In this document: positions 35,067 to 44,609 of the stretch, in pieces
How the letters are laid out: each line of letters starts with the position of its first letter
How positions within the stretch are numbered: position 1 is the stretch's first letter
Assembly: GCA_910575835.1 (NCBI GenBank)
Contig: CAJTGB010000039.1
Coordinates: forward strand, 1-45,395
DNA: 45,395 nt
Source: Lachnospiraceae bacterium
GTDB taxonomy: Bacteria; Bacillota; Clostridia; Lachnospirales; Lachnospiraceae
Direction of reading: 5' to 3'
Translations under genes and position numbers: made by a program
The notes under the pieces: model-generated
The model's database searches: none
What the model saw: only the letters and a program-made list of their open reading frames with translations
Told to the model about the DNA's origin: nothing

Positions 35067-35276
35067 TTATATCTCCCCGCCACACAAAAAAGTGTAGATT
35101 TTATTTGCCTTCACCGCTTTCTGTATCTCATTGATCATGCCGATCTCTGCTACGGAGATGCCCGGTAATGCCAGGATATCATCCATCGTCATAGCAAGGA
35201 TCTTCTTCTCGCAGTCAAATCCGGCATCCAACAGCTTGGCAATGGATTTGACTGCCTTATTATTCATCTGAGCCAT
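35067..35276 (-). CDS. Small protein with helix-hairpin-helix-like motif
   Basis: This is a 69-aa helical protein. The segment DDILALPGISVAEIGMINEI has the L-P-G-I turn of a helix-hairpin-helix, which suggests nucleic acid binding. Otherwise it is unknown. AGGGGAA sits directly before the ATG and the stop of the previous gene is 5 bases away, so it belongs to the operon. Confidence 0.6.
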   Translation of the reverse strand: MAQMNNKAVKSIAKLLDAGFDCEKKILAMTMDDILALPGISVAEIGMINEIQKAVKANKIYTFLCGGEI

Positions 35277-35281
35277 TTCCC

Positions 35282-36004
35282 CTATCTCTCCTTATGCTTC
35301 TGATCCTGCGCTTTCTGTATCTGCATTTCTTCCGACTTCGGCTCATAGGTGGCACCATTTTTCTGCATCTGCTCCGCAAACTGATTGATATGAAATACTT
35401 TCTCATCCATCCCTATTCCCATCCCAAAATGGCAGTCGTCAATATAGCAGCAGGTGTTTTCACTCTTTTCTCCCCATGCCGTTGTTATGACAATCTTTCC
35501 GCCATCAGGAATACGGAATTTCTCCCTTTGCTGTGCATCAACAAATAGAATCCCTTCCTTTGCCCGTTCTATATGCCGGTCAAGCCGCTGTGACTCATAA
35601 CAGTAACAATAAAAGTTATAGTCCCCCTTCATCGGATTGCAGCGCAGCAGAAATACATACTTGTTCGTATCTACACGGAATCCATACTGTGTACAATAAT
35701 CTCCAAAGAACATACAATCTGGAAATATTGTCGCATACCCAGCCATTCCTTTCTTACCTGCCAAAAGCCCGCATTCATCCGAACGCAGATAATTGATCAC
35801 TTGATCCAGTTCTTTCTTAAATACATCCGTCTTCCACTTTTCCATATGGTCAGTCCATGTCGTATAAAAGGAGTTTCCCATACTGCCAAAATCGCCCCGC
35901 AGATGTCCGATACATCCCGTCTGCTCTTGTATCTGCGAACTCGGCGTATACGCATATTTCCACTCTTCCGGTGTGGCAGGTCTGATACTCATATCCCCTT
36001 CCAT
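35282..36004 (-). CDS. ICE accessory protein, unknown function
   Basis: This is a 240-aa soluble protein, rich in aromatic residues and cysteine. Features visible are PATPEEWKYAYTPSSQIQEQ near the start, then GCIGHLRGDFGSMGNSFYTTW (in part) and NKYVFLLRCNPMKGDYNFYC in the middle. The first region suggests a conserved ICE protein type often found with giant helicases. The stop codon of the upstream gene and this ATG are separated by one base (TGATATG). Either the first ATG (GGGAGG 8 bases away) or one six codons later may be used. Confidence 0.65.
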   Translation of the reverse strand: MEGDMSIRPATPEEWKYAYTPSSQIQEQTGCIGHLRGDFGSMGNSFYTTWTDHMEKWKTDVFKKELDQVINYLRSDECGLLAGKKGMAGYATIFPDCMFFGDYCTQYGFRVDTNKYVFLLRCNPMKGDYNFYCYCYESQRLDRHIERAKEGILFVDAQQREKFRIPDGGKIVITTAWGEKSENTCCYIDDCHFGMGIGMDEKVFHINQFAEQMQKNGATYEPKSEEMQIQKAQDQKHKER

Positions 36005-36005
36005 A

Positions 36006-36683
36006 TCAGCGTTCCTCCCGGATGCGTGTCTTCTTCATTTTCTTTTCATGTGCTTTTACTTTTTCCTTATATTTCTCGGCATCCTCAAGAAGCGCCTCCG
36101 GCGAATCATAAACATCTTTGCTCAGGTTTTCCTCTACCTTGCCGCTGACATACCAGTCCGTATGATAGATCGCCTTTGCCATCTCATTTAACGTATAGAG
36201 GGATGTCTTTTCTCCTGCTAGACGGATTAACGCCTCCGGTACTCTCCCTCCATCATGGATCATCCGCACTTTAATGTCCGGATTCCCACCTGTATAGATT
36301 TCCTTTGACGTCAGCCGAAGCCCGATACTTCCTAAAACAGCGCCTATCTGCAGTGTTGGAAATTGGATCATTGCAGCCCCTTCTTTATACTCCACCATAG
36401 CAAACATACTCTCGTTTTGTTCCCTGCTTATCCCATAGTGCTTCGTTTCTATTTCTTCTAAATACTGGATCTCCTCTATGACACGCCCGCATAAATCCTT
36501 TACCGCTTCCACTTCGCTGTTCATATAATGTCCCCACAGATAGTTGTCTTTCCCCCTGCACTGCCAGGTAGCATATTGAGACGGTGCGTCTCTGTTGAAC
36601 CCCAACACATACTCCATGTTATTTACCCGGATTGCATTCGTGATACAATACCCCGCATTTCTTCTTATTTCGCCTACTTCCAT
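36006..36683 (-). CDS. ICE accessory protein, N-terminal domain shared with its neighbour
   Basis: This is a 225-aa protein of unknown function. Its first 70 residues (ITNAIRVNNMEYVLGFNRDA, then YMNSEVEAVKDLCGRV) align in pattern with the start of the next upstream protein (ITQGIRIGEKEVVFGIDE, then VEIVDLFAQRV), so the two share a domain. The C-terminal 45 residues are charged and helical. Its ATG directly follows the TAA of that neighbour (TAAATG), so they are translated in series. Confidence 0.65.
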   Translation of the reverse strand: MEVGEIRRNAGYCITNAIRVNNMEYVLGFNRDAPSQYATWQCRGKDNYLWGHYMNSEVEAVKDLCGRVIEEIQYLEEIETKHYGISREQNESMFAMVEYKEGAAMIQFPTLQIGAVLGSIGLRLTSKEIYTGGNPDIKVRMIHDGGRVPEALIRLAGEKTSLYTLNEMAKAIYHTDWYVSGKVEENLSKDVYDSPEALLEDAEKYKEKVKAHEKKMKKTRIREER

Positions 36684-37352
36684 TTACCTCACCTTTTCCT
36701 TTCTTCCTTCTTTGTCGGTTTTCCCACCTTTTCCTTCTTCCTTCGTCTCTTCCAATTCCTGCCTCTCTTTCCTTCCTTGCTCGTCTGTTCTTTGGATTTC
36801 TTCCAACCGCTCATTTGCCCACTGCGGCATACATTCCGGCTTAATTTCTCCCAGGATATCCTGCCGGTTCCATCTATGGCTGTTCCCGCTATACAACGTC
36901 GTGCAGAAACAGGCTCTTCCCCGTGCATTTCCATGAGCTCCATAGCCGCCTGTTACAAGCACTAACTGATTTTCTGAAGAACGGTACTCCGGTCTTAATA
37001 CCTCTGGCTTGATCACTGCCACTTTCCCGGATAAATCTACACTGCTTTTCAAGGGCAGACACATCTCTTTCGTGATCTTTTCCCTTGGCACTGTCACACT
37101 TTCCTGTTCTTCCCGGACTTTTACACACTGCTCCTTAACCCGCTGTGCAAACAGATCCACAATCTCTACATAATCATTCCCTATCACGCAGTCCTGGTAA
37201 GACTCGAAGAGTTCATTGCTCGTATAAAAACCGCAGAAATATGGCATTTCATTCTTCTCATCAATGCCGAAAACTACCTCTTTCTCTCCGATCCGGATGC
37301 CTTGTGTAATCTCATAATCATTGACAGTCCGTCTTTCTTTTTCCTGCTCCAT
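36684..37352 (-). CDS. ICE accessory protein, unknown function
   Basis: This is a 222-aa protein. Residues 12-75 form the domain shared with the following gene. Residues 100-190 carry a segment I know from many uncharacterised Clostridial mobile-element proteins: SSVDLSGKVAVIKPEVLRPE, VTGGYGAHGNARGRACFC, then ILGEIKPECMPQW. A charged tail ends it. AAGGAGG lies 5 bases before the ATG at 37352, which I prefer over the GTG one codon earlier. It opens a block of five tightly spaced genes leading to the giant methylase-helicase. Confidence 0.68.
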   Translation of the reverse strand: MEQEKERRTVNDYEITQGIRIGEKEVVFGIDEKNEMPYFCGFYTSNELFESYQDCVIGNDYVEIVDLFAQRVKEQCVKVREEQESVTVPREKITKEMCLPLKSSVDLSGKVAVIKPEVLRPEYRSSENQLVLVTGGYGAHGNARGRACFCTTLYSGNSHRWNRQDILGEIKPECMPQWANERLEEIQRTDEQGRKERQELEETKEEGKGGKTDKEGRKEKVR

Positions 37353-37501
37353 CACATCCTCCTTTCTTTCCTCTACTGATTTTTACTAAATGCATCTGGC
37401 ATACTCTTAATTCCAACATTCTGCTCAATAACCACTCATAAATACAATTTTAAATATTGTTTTAGCCATCACTATGAACTATTCAGAATATCAGAGTATG
37501 T

Positions 37502-37527
37502 AAAAAGGGACAGCGCCCTGCCGTCCC
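37502..37527 (-). terminator. Terminator of the adhesin operon
   Basis: GGGAC and GTCCC form the outer stem (37507-37511 and 37523-37527) with a GC-rich inner part. On the minus strand it is followed by TTTTT. It lies 23 bases after the 28-aa gene, and so closes the adhesin transcript before the accessory operon. Confidence 0.7.
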
Positions 37528-37549
37528 CATCAATTTCATCTATTTTGTT

Positions 37550-37636
37550 CTAATCTTTCCTGGAAAGCCGCTCTCCTACAAGTATCCCTGCCAGGAACAC
37601 AGCTATAGCAGCTGTAAATTTTTCTTTCTTATTCAT
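37550..37636 (-). CDS. 28-aa membrane peptide after the adhesin
   Basis: The frame MNKKEKFTAAIAVFLAGILV plus GERLSRKD is a short basic start, one membrane helix and a charged end. GAGGTG lies 9 bases before the ATG. It is co-transcribed with the adhesin and ends just before the terminator. It might help adhesin export or anchoring, but its role is unknown. Confidence 0.6.
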   Translation of the reverse strand: MNKKEKFTAAIAVFLAGILVGERLSRKD

Positions 37637-37657
37637 CCTTCATCACACCTCATTCCT

Positions 37658-40600
37658 TTATGCCTTTTTTCTCTTATTTCTGCCCGCACGGATTCTCACA
37701 GCCAAAACACCTATCACAGACACGCCTGCCAATGCAAACCACATCCATACACTGCTTTGGTCACCAGTCTTTGGCGCTCCTGTCTTCGGTGTCTCCGGCT
37801 TTACTATCTTCACGGTCTGCCCCTCGTCTGCCAGATCTTCATGGACAGTAAGCTCTGCCTTATCTTCCTCTTTCTCCAGATACAGCTTTTCAAACACAAC
37901 TAATTCATGACCTGCCAGTACCGAACCATTGAACGTAAAGGTAACATCTACGGTTCCGTCTGCTTTTTCTGCCTGAAAAACACTCTCTGCGGTAACTGTC
38001 TGTCCGTCAATCTCTAATGCCTTGCCCGTTGTCTTATCCATCAATGTTCCTATGACACGGTATTTCTGCCCGATTTCCAAATGCTTATATTCTACCGTAT
38101 CCACAATCGTAAGTGCATCCCCGACAAGCAGTTCCTTATCTCCGTCACTTCCATCTTTAGCGGTTGTATGAATCTCCGGAAAATGAACGGTCTGCTCCTC
38201 ATCTTCAATCTCCGTATGGCTTGCCACTTCTTTCTCCTGATAAGTCACCGTCTCAAACGCCACTACTGCATTTCCCTTCAAAGCGCTTCCATCAAAAGTA
38301 AATACCATCTCAATAGAACCTTCTGGTTCTGCCGGTACAAAGACAGCCTCCGCCGTTACTTTCTCATCTTTCACAAGTAGCTCTTTTCCGGTCTCCTGAT
38401 CCATCAGCACACCGGAAACCTTATACTCTTTCCCTGGCACCAGGTTATGGTATTTCACAACATCAACCACCGTTACATTCTCATCCGCTTTTGCAACATG
38501 GCATCCCGTCTCTGTATCTGACGCAGTTGTTCCAATCTCCGGGAAATATACAGTCTGCCCTTCATCTTCCAGGTTAGCGTGTACTGCCAGCTCCCTCTCT
38601 TCCAGGGTTACAGATTCAAAGGCTACCACCGTCTTACCCTTCAAAGCACTTCCATCAAATACAAATGTGACCTCCACTGTTCCAGACATTTCCTCCGGCA
38701 CAAAGACTGTCTCGGATGTGACTGCCTCTCCATCCACTTCAACCGCCTCTCCGGTTGCCCGATCCATCAAGGTTCCGGTTACAGTATATTCCTCTCCTGG
38801 GATCAGGTTCTTATATTCCACCGTATCTACCAGTGTTACTTCTGCATCTGCATTGGAAATATTCTCTCCGGTTTCAGAATCTTTCGCCGTTGTTCCAATC
38901 TCCGGGAAGTACACAGTCTGCCCTTCGTCCTCAATCTCGGCATGGACAGCTATCTCTTTCTCCTTGTAAGTCAGTGTCTCAAATGCTGTCACAGTTTTGC
39001 CTTTCAAGGCACTTCCATCAAAAGTAAATGTTACCTCAATCGAACCTTTGGATTTCTTCGGTGTAAAAATCACTTCCGCTGTTACTCTCTGTCCTCCTGC
39101 CGCATCCGTCTCTCCTGTCGGCTGTTTCTGGTCTGACTCATCCTCCGTATCCACAAGCAATTCTTCTCCCGTTTCCTGATCCATCAAGATGCCCGTCACC
39201 TTGTACTCCTTCCCCGGGATCAGGTTTTCATATTTCACAGTATCTACAATCGTTACTTCTTCATCTGCTTTCGAGATGTGCTTCTTCGTCTCGGAATCTA
39301 CCGCTGTCGTTCCAATCTTCGGAAAATATACTGTCTGTTCTTCATCTTCAATCTCAGCGTGGACAGCGACTTCCTTCTCCTGATAAGTCACCGTTTCAAA
39401 TGCTACTACGGATTTCCCTCTCAAAGCGCTGCCATCAAAGGTAAATACCACATCAACTGAGCCTTTGGCTTTCTCCGGCACAAAGATAGTCTCTGCTGTC
39501 ACTTTCTGCCCGTTTACAAGCAGTTCCTTTCCTGTCTCTTTATCCATCAAAGTACCAGAAACCTTATATTCTTTTCCGGGAAGCAGGTTCTCGTACTTCA
39601 CGGTATCCACAATTGTTACTTCTTCATCCGCTTTTGCCAGATGGTCACCGGTCTCAGAATCTGCCGCCGTTGTCCCAATCTTCGGGAATCGGATCGTCTG
39701 TCCTTCATAGGAAAGGTCCGCATGTTCTGCAAGCTCTTTTCCGTTATAAGTCAGTGATTCAAATGCTACCACGGTCTTCCCCTCCATGGAGCTTCCATCA
39801 AATCTAAAAGTAACCTCCACATTTCCAGATGCTTCTTTCGCTGTAAAGACAGTCTCTGCCGTTACTGGCTTACCATCCACTTCCACAGCTTTCTTCGTCC
39901 CTTTATCCATCAAAACGCCGGAAACCTTATATTCTTCTCCTGGAATCAGGTTCTGGTAACTAATCGCATCAATCAGCGTTACTTCCTGGTCTACATTGGC
40001 AATCTTATCACCGGTCTCAGAATCTCTTGCCGTTGTTCCAATCACAGGGAAATGGATCGTCTGCCCTTCATCCTCGATATCCGCATGAACCGCCAGTTTC
40101 TGATCTTTCTGATACAATTCTTCAAACACAACGATCGTCTTCCCCTCTAGGGAAATCCCATTGAAGGTAAAGATTACGTCCGTCTTCCCGCTTGCCTTTT
40201 TTGCTTGAAATGTCTTCTCTGCTTTCACTTCTTTTCCATCAATCAGAATCGGTGAACTGGTCTCCTGATCCATGAGCGTTCCGACAATTTTGTATTCCTG
40301 TCCTTTCTTCAGCCCTTCATATTCCACCGTATCTGTCAGAGTCACAGTTTTTTCCGCTTTTGCCATATGAGAGCCGGTCTTCTTATCCTGCGCCGTTGTC
40401 TCAAGTTCAATCCTGTCATCCGTAAGCGTTCCCAACTGCACAGTCACAGAGTCCTTATAAATCGTCACCTCAAATTTCAACAGGTTCATGCCCTGGTTTG
40501 CTTCACATCTCTGCTCTTCCACTACATACGTGTCATAAAGTAAAGCGCCTCTGCTATCATCTGGTGCAGATACGCCAAACCAGATCCCGTCAGAAGAAGA

Positions 40601-42061
40601 CGTCCCCTGATTCGTATTTGCCGTGTGCTTTGTCCAACTGGAAGAAGTGCTTGCATATCCGTTCCGGTCGGTTACAATCACATGGCTCTCACCCGTTGTC
40701 TTGGAAGTAATGGAGAACGGAACATTTGCAAGCCTTTGTAATTCTCCATCAGATACTTTAACAAACTCCAAATCTCCACGGTAAGGCTGCTGCTCTACCG
40801 TGGCTGTCTGATAACAGGATACCGTCTCATTCTGCCCATTCCCGCTAATCTTCTGTACCTGGACCACACTGTTTACCAGATATCCCTCCGGTGCTTTCGT
40901 CTCCTGGATCGTGACAGTGCCTAACGGCAGACACGGCGTCTTTCCATCCATCTGGTAATAGAACTCGTCGCCGGATACCCGATAGTCCTTGGTAAAATGC
41001 ACTTTTCCTTCTTTGTCTGTCTGGAATACCCATGTCTTCGCCGGTTGTTTTCCTGCCTTTGCCGGGTCCGTATCCATCTGTTCCTTATAATATTTCACCG
41101 TAAATTCCGCATGTTCCAGAGATGCCGCGGTCTGTGCTTTTGCCTCTCGTGTCTCCACATCAATCTTTTGGATCAGCAGATCCAGCGGGTTGCTCTGCGG
41201 AACCTCCTGCACGCTTAATCCTGCGGTCAGATCAGACTGCACTGTTACGTCATAACTCTTTGTGTCGACTGCATACCCGGCACCTGCCTGAATCTCACGT
41301 ACTACATAACTGCCCTCTTCCAAATCACCGGATTTGCCATATCCATTTGCATCTGTTGTAATCACTGCCACCTGGGTACTTCCCTGGTAGATTCCGTACT
41401 TTGCACCTGCCAGGCTATAATTTCCATTTTCACCGGAGATACTGCCATTCGCTGTACTCTTCTGAAGTTCAATCCATCCATAGGGCGCTCTATACCAGCT
41501 TCCGGCTATGGTCTGGTGATTGTCCACCGGAAGAATGAATGCCTGAAAACTCTGCGGCGGTGCAGGAAGGGTATTGATCACGGCAATGACCTCTTTTGCT
41601 TTCGTAATAAAATTTGCCGGCGCTCCATAAAACGCATCCCCGCCGTCATTGTAATTGTCAAAAATATACGACAGTGCCAAATGTCCGATAATATAAGAAT
41701 CCGTATCTGACCATCCGCCAAAACACTGGCTCTTAGTGACTTTCTCATATCCGTATCCGCCGTTCAGATAGTAGAGCGCTTTCCGGATCGGTGAACTCTC
41801 CGGCAGGAAGTTATACTGGTAACTGCCCGCACTCGGTGTCTTCTTGTATGGCTCCAGGCAGTAAGCCGTATTACTGCCATCAAAGGTCATTCTCGTTGTA
41901 GAATAACTTCCATACGGAATATTTTCACCTGAATTAAAATATAAAGTTCCGTCTGCAGCAAATGCTATTGTTGCGGAGGAACTTACCATAGACAACATCG
42001 TTAACAGACTCAATCCAAATGCGATGATACGTCTGCTCTTTTTCCTAAACTTTTCTAACAT
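37658..42061 (-). CDS. VaFE-repeat surface-anchored adhesin
   Basis: This is a 1467-aa cell-wall protein. The signal peptide is residues 1-36 (basic KFRKKSRR, hydrophobic core, cleavage near AFA/AD). The next part (about 40-200) is like a thioester domain: it has the YCLEP cysteine, but the place expected for the partner glutamine reads GHLALSY, so a thioester may not form. A SpaA/Cna-B-type domain lies at about 213-275, with further Ig-like regions to 550. Seven VaFE repeats of about 120 aa follow (552-1416). The C-terminus has a PKTGD sorting motif, a membrane helix and a basic tail. No sortase is encoded nearby, so a host enzyme must anchor it. I chose the ATG at 42061 (MLEKFRKK) because AAAGGAATAG precedes it. 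It probably aids mating contact or gut adhesion. Confidence 0.93.
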   Translation of the reverse strand: MLEKFRKKSRRIIAFGLSLLTMLSMVSSSATIAFAADGTLYFNSGENIPYGSYSTTRMTFDGSNTAYCLEPYKKTPSAGSYQYNFLPESSPIRKALYYLNGGYGYEKVTKSQCFGGWSDTDSYIIGHLALSYIFDNYNDGGDAFYGAPANFITKAKEVIAVINTLPAPPQSFQAFILPVDNHQTIAGSWYRAPYGWIELQKSTANGSISGENGNYSLAGAKYGIYQGSTQVAVITTDANGYGKSGDLEEGSYVVREIQAGAGYAVDTKSYDVTVQSDLTAGLSVQEVPQSNPLDLLIQKIDVETREAKAQTAASLEHAEFTVKYYKEQMDTDPAKAGKQPAKTWVFQTDKEGKVHFTKDYRVSGDEFYYQMDGKTPCLPLGTVTIQETKAPEGYLVNSVVQVQKISGNGQNETVSCYQTATVEQQPYRGDLEFVKVSDGELQRLANVPFSITSKTTGESHVIVTDRNGYASTSSSWTKHTANTNQGTSSSDGIWFGVSAPDDSRGALLYDTYVVEEQRCEANQGMNLLKFEVTIYKDSVTVQLGTLTDDRIELETTAQDKKTGSHMAKAEKTVTLTDTVEYEGLKKGQEYKIVGTLMDQETSSPILIDGKEVKAEKTFQAKKASGKTDVIFTFNGISLEGKTIVVFEELYQKDQKLAVHADIEDEGQTIHFPVIGTTARDSETGDKIANVDQEVTLIDAISYQNLIPGEEYKVSGVLMDKGTKKAVEVDGKPVTAETVFTAKEASGNVEVTFRFDGSSMEGKTVVAFESLTYNGKELAEHADLSYEGQTIRFPKIGTTAADSETGDHLAKADEEVTIVDTVKYENLLPGKEYKVSGTLMDKETGKELLVNGQKVTAETIFVPEKAKGSVDVVFTFDGSALRGKSVVAFETVTYQEKEVAVHAEIEDEEQTVYFPKIGTTAVDSETKKHISKADEEVTIVDTVKYENLIPGKEYKVTGILMDQETGEELLVDTEDESDQKQPTGETDAAGGQRVTAEVIFTPKKSKGSIEVTFTFDGSALKGKTVTAFETLTYKEKEIAVHAEIEDEGQTVYFPEIGTTAKDSETGENISNADAEVTLVDTVEYKNLIPGEEYTVTGTLMDRATGEAVEVDGEAVTSETVFVPEEMSGTVEVTFVFDGSALKGKTVVAFESVTLEERELAVHANLEDEGQTVYFPEIGTTASDTETGCHVAKADENVTVVDVVKYHNLVPGKEYKVSGVLMDQETGKELLVKDEKVTAEAVFVPAEPEGSIEMVFTFDGSALKGNAVVAFETVTYQEKEVASHTEIEDEEQTVHFPEIHTTAKDGSDGDKELLVGDALTIVDTVEYKHLEIGQKYRVIGTLMDKTTGKALEIDGQTVTAESVFQAEKADGTVDVTFTFNGSVLAGHELVVFEKLYLEKEEDKAELTVHEDLADEGQTVKIVKPETPKTGAPKTGDQSSVWMWFALAGVSVIGVLAVRIRAGRNKRKKA
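37812..40405 (-). repeat. Seven tandem VaFE repeats in the adhesin gene
   Basis: These are seven units of about 360 bases, each starting with an IGTTA-D-ETG-like motif and ending AVHA-IEDEGQTV-FP. Units 3 to 6 are the most alike. Unit 4 has an extra acidic insert of about 18 residues (starting DTEDESDQ). The first and last units are the most divergent. Confidence 0.9.
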
Positions 42062-42456
42062 CTTTCTATTCCTTTCTTTGTTAATATCCATAGGAACTGC
42101 CATCAAACAGCCTCTCCCCTCTACTTTTTCTATCCTTAATGCTGCTTACTGCGTCTTCCCTTTTCACTTTCCATTGACTTCCCTAGAAACACTGGAAACA
42201 ATTAAATCCAGAATCTCTATCTTCCCCTCTATCCATGCCTATACCCTCTCTATTCTCATTCTGCATATTTTGCATATTTCATTCTATATCTCTGTATCTC
42301 CATACCTTCATTTCTCCATATCTCTATACCTTGCTTCCAAGAGAGGGGCTAACCTCCGATTCTCCAGTGGAAAAGTGGATAGCCACCGGCTCCTATTGTC
42401 TTTTCGGCTGGTAATCTGCTGGTAAAGGAGGGGGTAGGGTGTGGGAAGGGGGAGAC
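42062..42456. other. Adhesin upstream region with imperfect pyrimidine-rich repeats
   Basis: There is no gene here. At 42230-42340 imperfect direct repeats of the type TATCTCT-TA and CCATACCTT alternate; they may be binding sites or slippage-prone sequence upstream of the adhesin. At 42395-42425 GCTGGTAA occurs twice. A promoter for the adhesin must lie here but I cannot place it. Confidence 0.4.
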
Positions 42457-42509
42457 GAAAAAAAGGCTATCCACAAAAGGGCGTACCGATGCCCCGGTGG
42501 AAAGCCTTT
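42457..42509 (-). terminator. Strong terminator of the parAB operon
   Basis: The minus strand forms AAGGCTTTCCAC (42498-42509) with GTGGATAGCCTT (42463-42474), one mismatch, followed by eight Ts. The 5' arm overlaps the last bases of the parB stop codon. Confidence 0.82.
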
Positions 42510-43458
42510 ATCGTTCTCTCTCCTGATCCTTGTTCCGCTCCCGTTTCCGGTACATCTCCAACGCCTTGATAATCGTATCTTCCATCTGCTTGGCGGGCGT
42601 CCCCGGCGAAAAGTATTTATTGATACGCTCTTTGGGCATGCGAAACTGCTCTTTCTGGTTTCCTTTTTCCTCTGCTAAAATAGATAATACTACATCCTCG
42701 TTCAGTCTCCCCTCTTCTGAAAATTTGCGGAGTTTGATTGCTTGAGCATGGCTTGGCGTACAATCCTCTGCCTGCATAGTGTCCAGCAAAATCTCCTGTT
42801 GGTCTTTCGGCAGGTAGGACAACTCTACCGCCGGACGCATGGCTATCTTACTATCATCTACCAAATCTAAGATTGATGGTATAAGCTCAGTTAAACGTAT
42901 AAACCGACGAATCGTTTCTCTACTTTCTCCAACTTGCTTTGCTAAAACTTCATTAGTTCGCATACCATTACAATCTGACACCACTGGTGTCAAATTATTT
43001 TTGCTTGGTCTACCTGCTTGTCGATTCATAGCTTCCAACTTCATCTTATAGGCAAACGCTTTCTCCGATGGCAGTATCTTCTCCCTCTGCAAGTTAGAAT
43101 CTACCATAATCAGAATTGCTTCATCATCTGTCAAATTCCGCACAATACATGGCATTTCTTTTTTTTCTGCCAGTTCGCTTGCCATTTTTCGCCGGTGTCC
43201 GGCTACCATTTCATAACCGCCCTCTGGTTTTTCCCTTACAAGCGCCGGAACCAATACACCATGTTCCTTGACGCTCTCCACCATATCCAACATATTTTCA
43301 TCTGTTTTTACTTTAAACGGATGATTCGGAAAATCCGTAATCTCAGCAATCGGAATATTCCTAACCGACTCCCTTTTTGCCTCGTCCCGTTCTTCCTGTG
43401 TACTAAATAATTCATCGACAGAGGGCAGGTTGAGATTGATTCCTTTGCCTTTCGCCAC
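42508..43458 (-). CDS. parB: ParB/Spo0J-family partition protein
   Basis: This is a 316-aa protein. The ParB N-terminal nuclease-like/CTPase domain lies at about 30-125, with [34 protein letters not shown] (GxxRxxA box) and [24 protein letters not shown] central domain lies at about 150-200 ([19 protein letters not shown]). It would bind parS-like sites on the excised circle and work with ParA to stabilise the element. The start is GTG, with GGAGGTG 8 bases upstream, inside the 3' end of parA (47-base overlap). Confidence 0.94.
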   Translation of the reverse strand: MAKGKGINLNLPSVDELFSTQEERDEAKRESVRNIPIAEITDFPNHPFKVKTDENMLDMVESVKEHGVLVPALVREKPEGGYEMVAGHRRKMASELAEKKEMPCIVRNLTDDEAILIMVDSNLQREKILPSEKAFAYKMKLEAMNRQAGRPSKNNLTPVVSDCNGMRTNEVLAKQVGESRETIRRFIRLTELIPSILDLVDDSKIAMRPAVELSYLPKDQQEILLDTMQAEDCTPSHAQAIKLRKFSEEGRLNEDVVLSILAEEKGNQKEQFRMPKERINKYFSPGTPAKQMEDTIIKALEMYRKRERNKDQERER

Positions 43459-44239
43459 CCCGGATCACCTCCTTTGTAAACGCCTCATACGCCTTTGCTA
43501 CCGTACTGTTTTTGTCATAGCTGTAGATACTCTGTCCTGCCGCACTGGTTTCTGCCGCTTTCACTCCAACCGGAATCACTGTCTGATACACTTTAACCAC
43601 ACTACCGTAATTCTGCCGTAAACTCTCAGCCGTGGCACGGGCAAGATTCGTCCGCATATCCGCCAATGTCAATACAACTCCATCCACCTTTAATCCTGGA
43701 TTAATCTGACGCTGTACTTTTCCTATGGTTTTTACAAGCTGTGTCATACCTTTTAATGGAAGATAATGTGCCTGCACTGGGATTATCACACTGTCCGAAA
43801 CAGCAAGCGCATTTATCGTGAGCATTCCGAGGCTGGGCATGCAGTCAATCAGAATGTGGCTGTAATCATCCCTTAATTCATTCAGATATGATTTCATCGT
43901 AAATTCCCGGCTCATAGCATTCACCAAACTCATTTCCATACCGGATAATTCAATATTCGCCGGGATTAAATCAACACCTTCTTCATGATGCAGAATGCCT
44001 TCCCTTGCATCAATCGGCAGATCACGTACAATTCTGTCCATCTGTGATGCCAGTGTAACAGACAGGCTGTCCTGGTCCGTCCACCCTAAAGAAGTAGTCA
44101 GATCTCCTTGCGGATCTCCGTCTACCAGCAATACCTTCTTTCCCTCCTTTGCTAATCCAATGCCCAAATTAACGGCAGTCGTGGTCTTCCCCGTTCCTCC
44201 TTTCTGATTCGCTATGGCTATAATCTTGCATTGTGACAT
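43412..44239 (-). CDS. parA: ParA-family partition ATPase
   Basis: This is a 275-aa protein. The deviant Walker A KGGTGKTT is at about residues 12-19, followed by [16 protein letters not shown] and the [17 protein letters not shown] Walker B region. It is full length for ParA/Soj. The frame stays open upstream to 44344, but the ATG at 44239 (MSQCKIIA) with GGAGG 11 bases upstream marks the start; a GTG one codon earlier is also possible. It forms a coupled pair with parB and is preceded by its own leader with a small inverted repeat. Confidence 0.95.
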   Translation of the reverse strand: MSQCKIIAIANQKGGTGKTTTAVNLGIGLAKEGKKVLLVDGDPQGDLTTSLGWTDQDSLSVTLASQMDRIVRDLPIDAREGILHHEEGVDLIPANIELSGMEMSLVNAMSREFTMKSYLNELRDDYSHILIDCMPSLGMLTINALAVSDSVIIPVQAHYLPLKGMTQLVKTIGKVQRQINPGLKVDGVVLTLADMRTNLARATAESLRQNYGSVVKVYQTVIPVGVKAAETSAAGQSIYSYDKNSTVAKAYEAFTKEVIRGGERQRNQSQPALCR

Positions 44240-44268
44240 CACGGTTCGCCTCCTTTCCTTGAAAATGA

Positions 44269-44299
44269 ATAGCTGCCCTGCAAAATACAGAACAGCTAT
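44269..44299. promoter_or_regulatory. Inverted repeat in the parA leader
   Basis: ATAGCTG (44269-44275) and CAGCTAT (44293-44299) form a 7-bp stem, 30 bases before the parA start. It could be a ParA/ParB autoregulation site. Confidence 0.4.
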
Positions 44300-44313
44300 G
44301 TAAAAATGGACAT

Positions 44314-44354
44314 GAAAAAAGCCAACTGATCTAAATTTATTCAATCAATTGGCT
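44314..44354 (-). terminator. Terminator between the 55-aa gene and parA
   Basis: AGCCAACTGAT (44320-44330) pairs with ATCAATTGGCT (44344-44354), 10 of 11 positions, followed on the minus strand by six Ts. Confidence 0.75.
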
Positions 44355-44409
44355 ATGTATACAACTCATTTATTCAATTTTATTTAAGACCAATACATAA
44401 TTACTCTCT

Positions 44410-44577
44410 CTATTTCTTCCCAGATGCAGTGACAAGCTTCAAAATCACATCATCTACACAATCCGTATATCTTCCTTCTGCGATCATTCGGTTCTTCATA
44501 TCCACAAGGGAATGCAGCAAGATTGATTGTTCCTGGCTATCCAAACTCAAACGTACCTTCTTTTCTTTCTTAAACAT
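44410..44577 (-). CDS. 55-aa protein, paralogue of the small pre-virD4 protein
   Basis: The protein begins MFKKEKKVRLSLDSQEQSIL and ends with TDCVDDVILKLVTASGKK. The second half matches the TDAVDDVLLKVI core of the 85-aa protein at 13443-13700. The basic N-terminus reads like a first beta strand of a small DNA-binding fold. A good promoter (TTGCAG, 18 bases, TATAAT) is located at 44610-44639 and a terminator follows the gene, so it is a single-gene unit. It may be a small regulator at the end of the element. Confidence 0.75.
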   Translation of the reverse strand: MFKKEKKVRLSLDSQEQSILLHSLVDMKNRMIAEGRYTDCVDDVILKLVTASGKK

Positions 44578-44609
44578 AACTGACACCATCCTTTCTTAAG
44601 CTTAGTTCC

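Noticed and set aside
37812-40405. Adhesin repeats as a recent mobile or satellite insertion
   Set aside because: The units are in frame, diverged, and correspond to protein domains of a known family.
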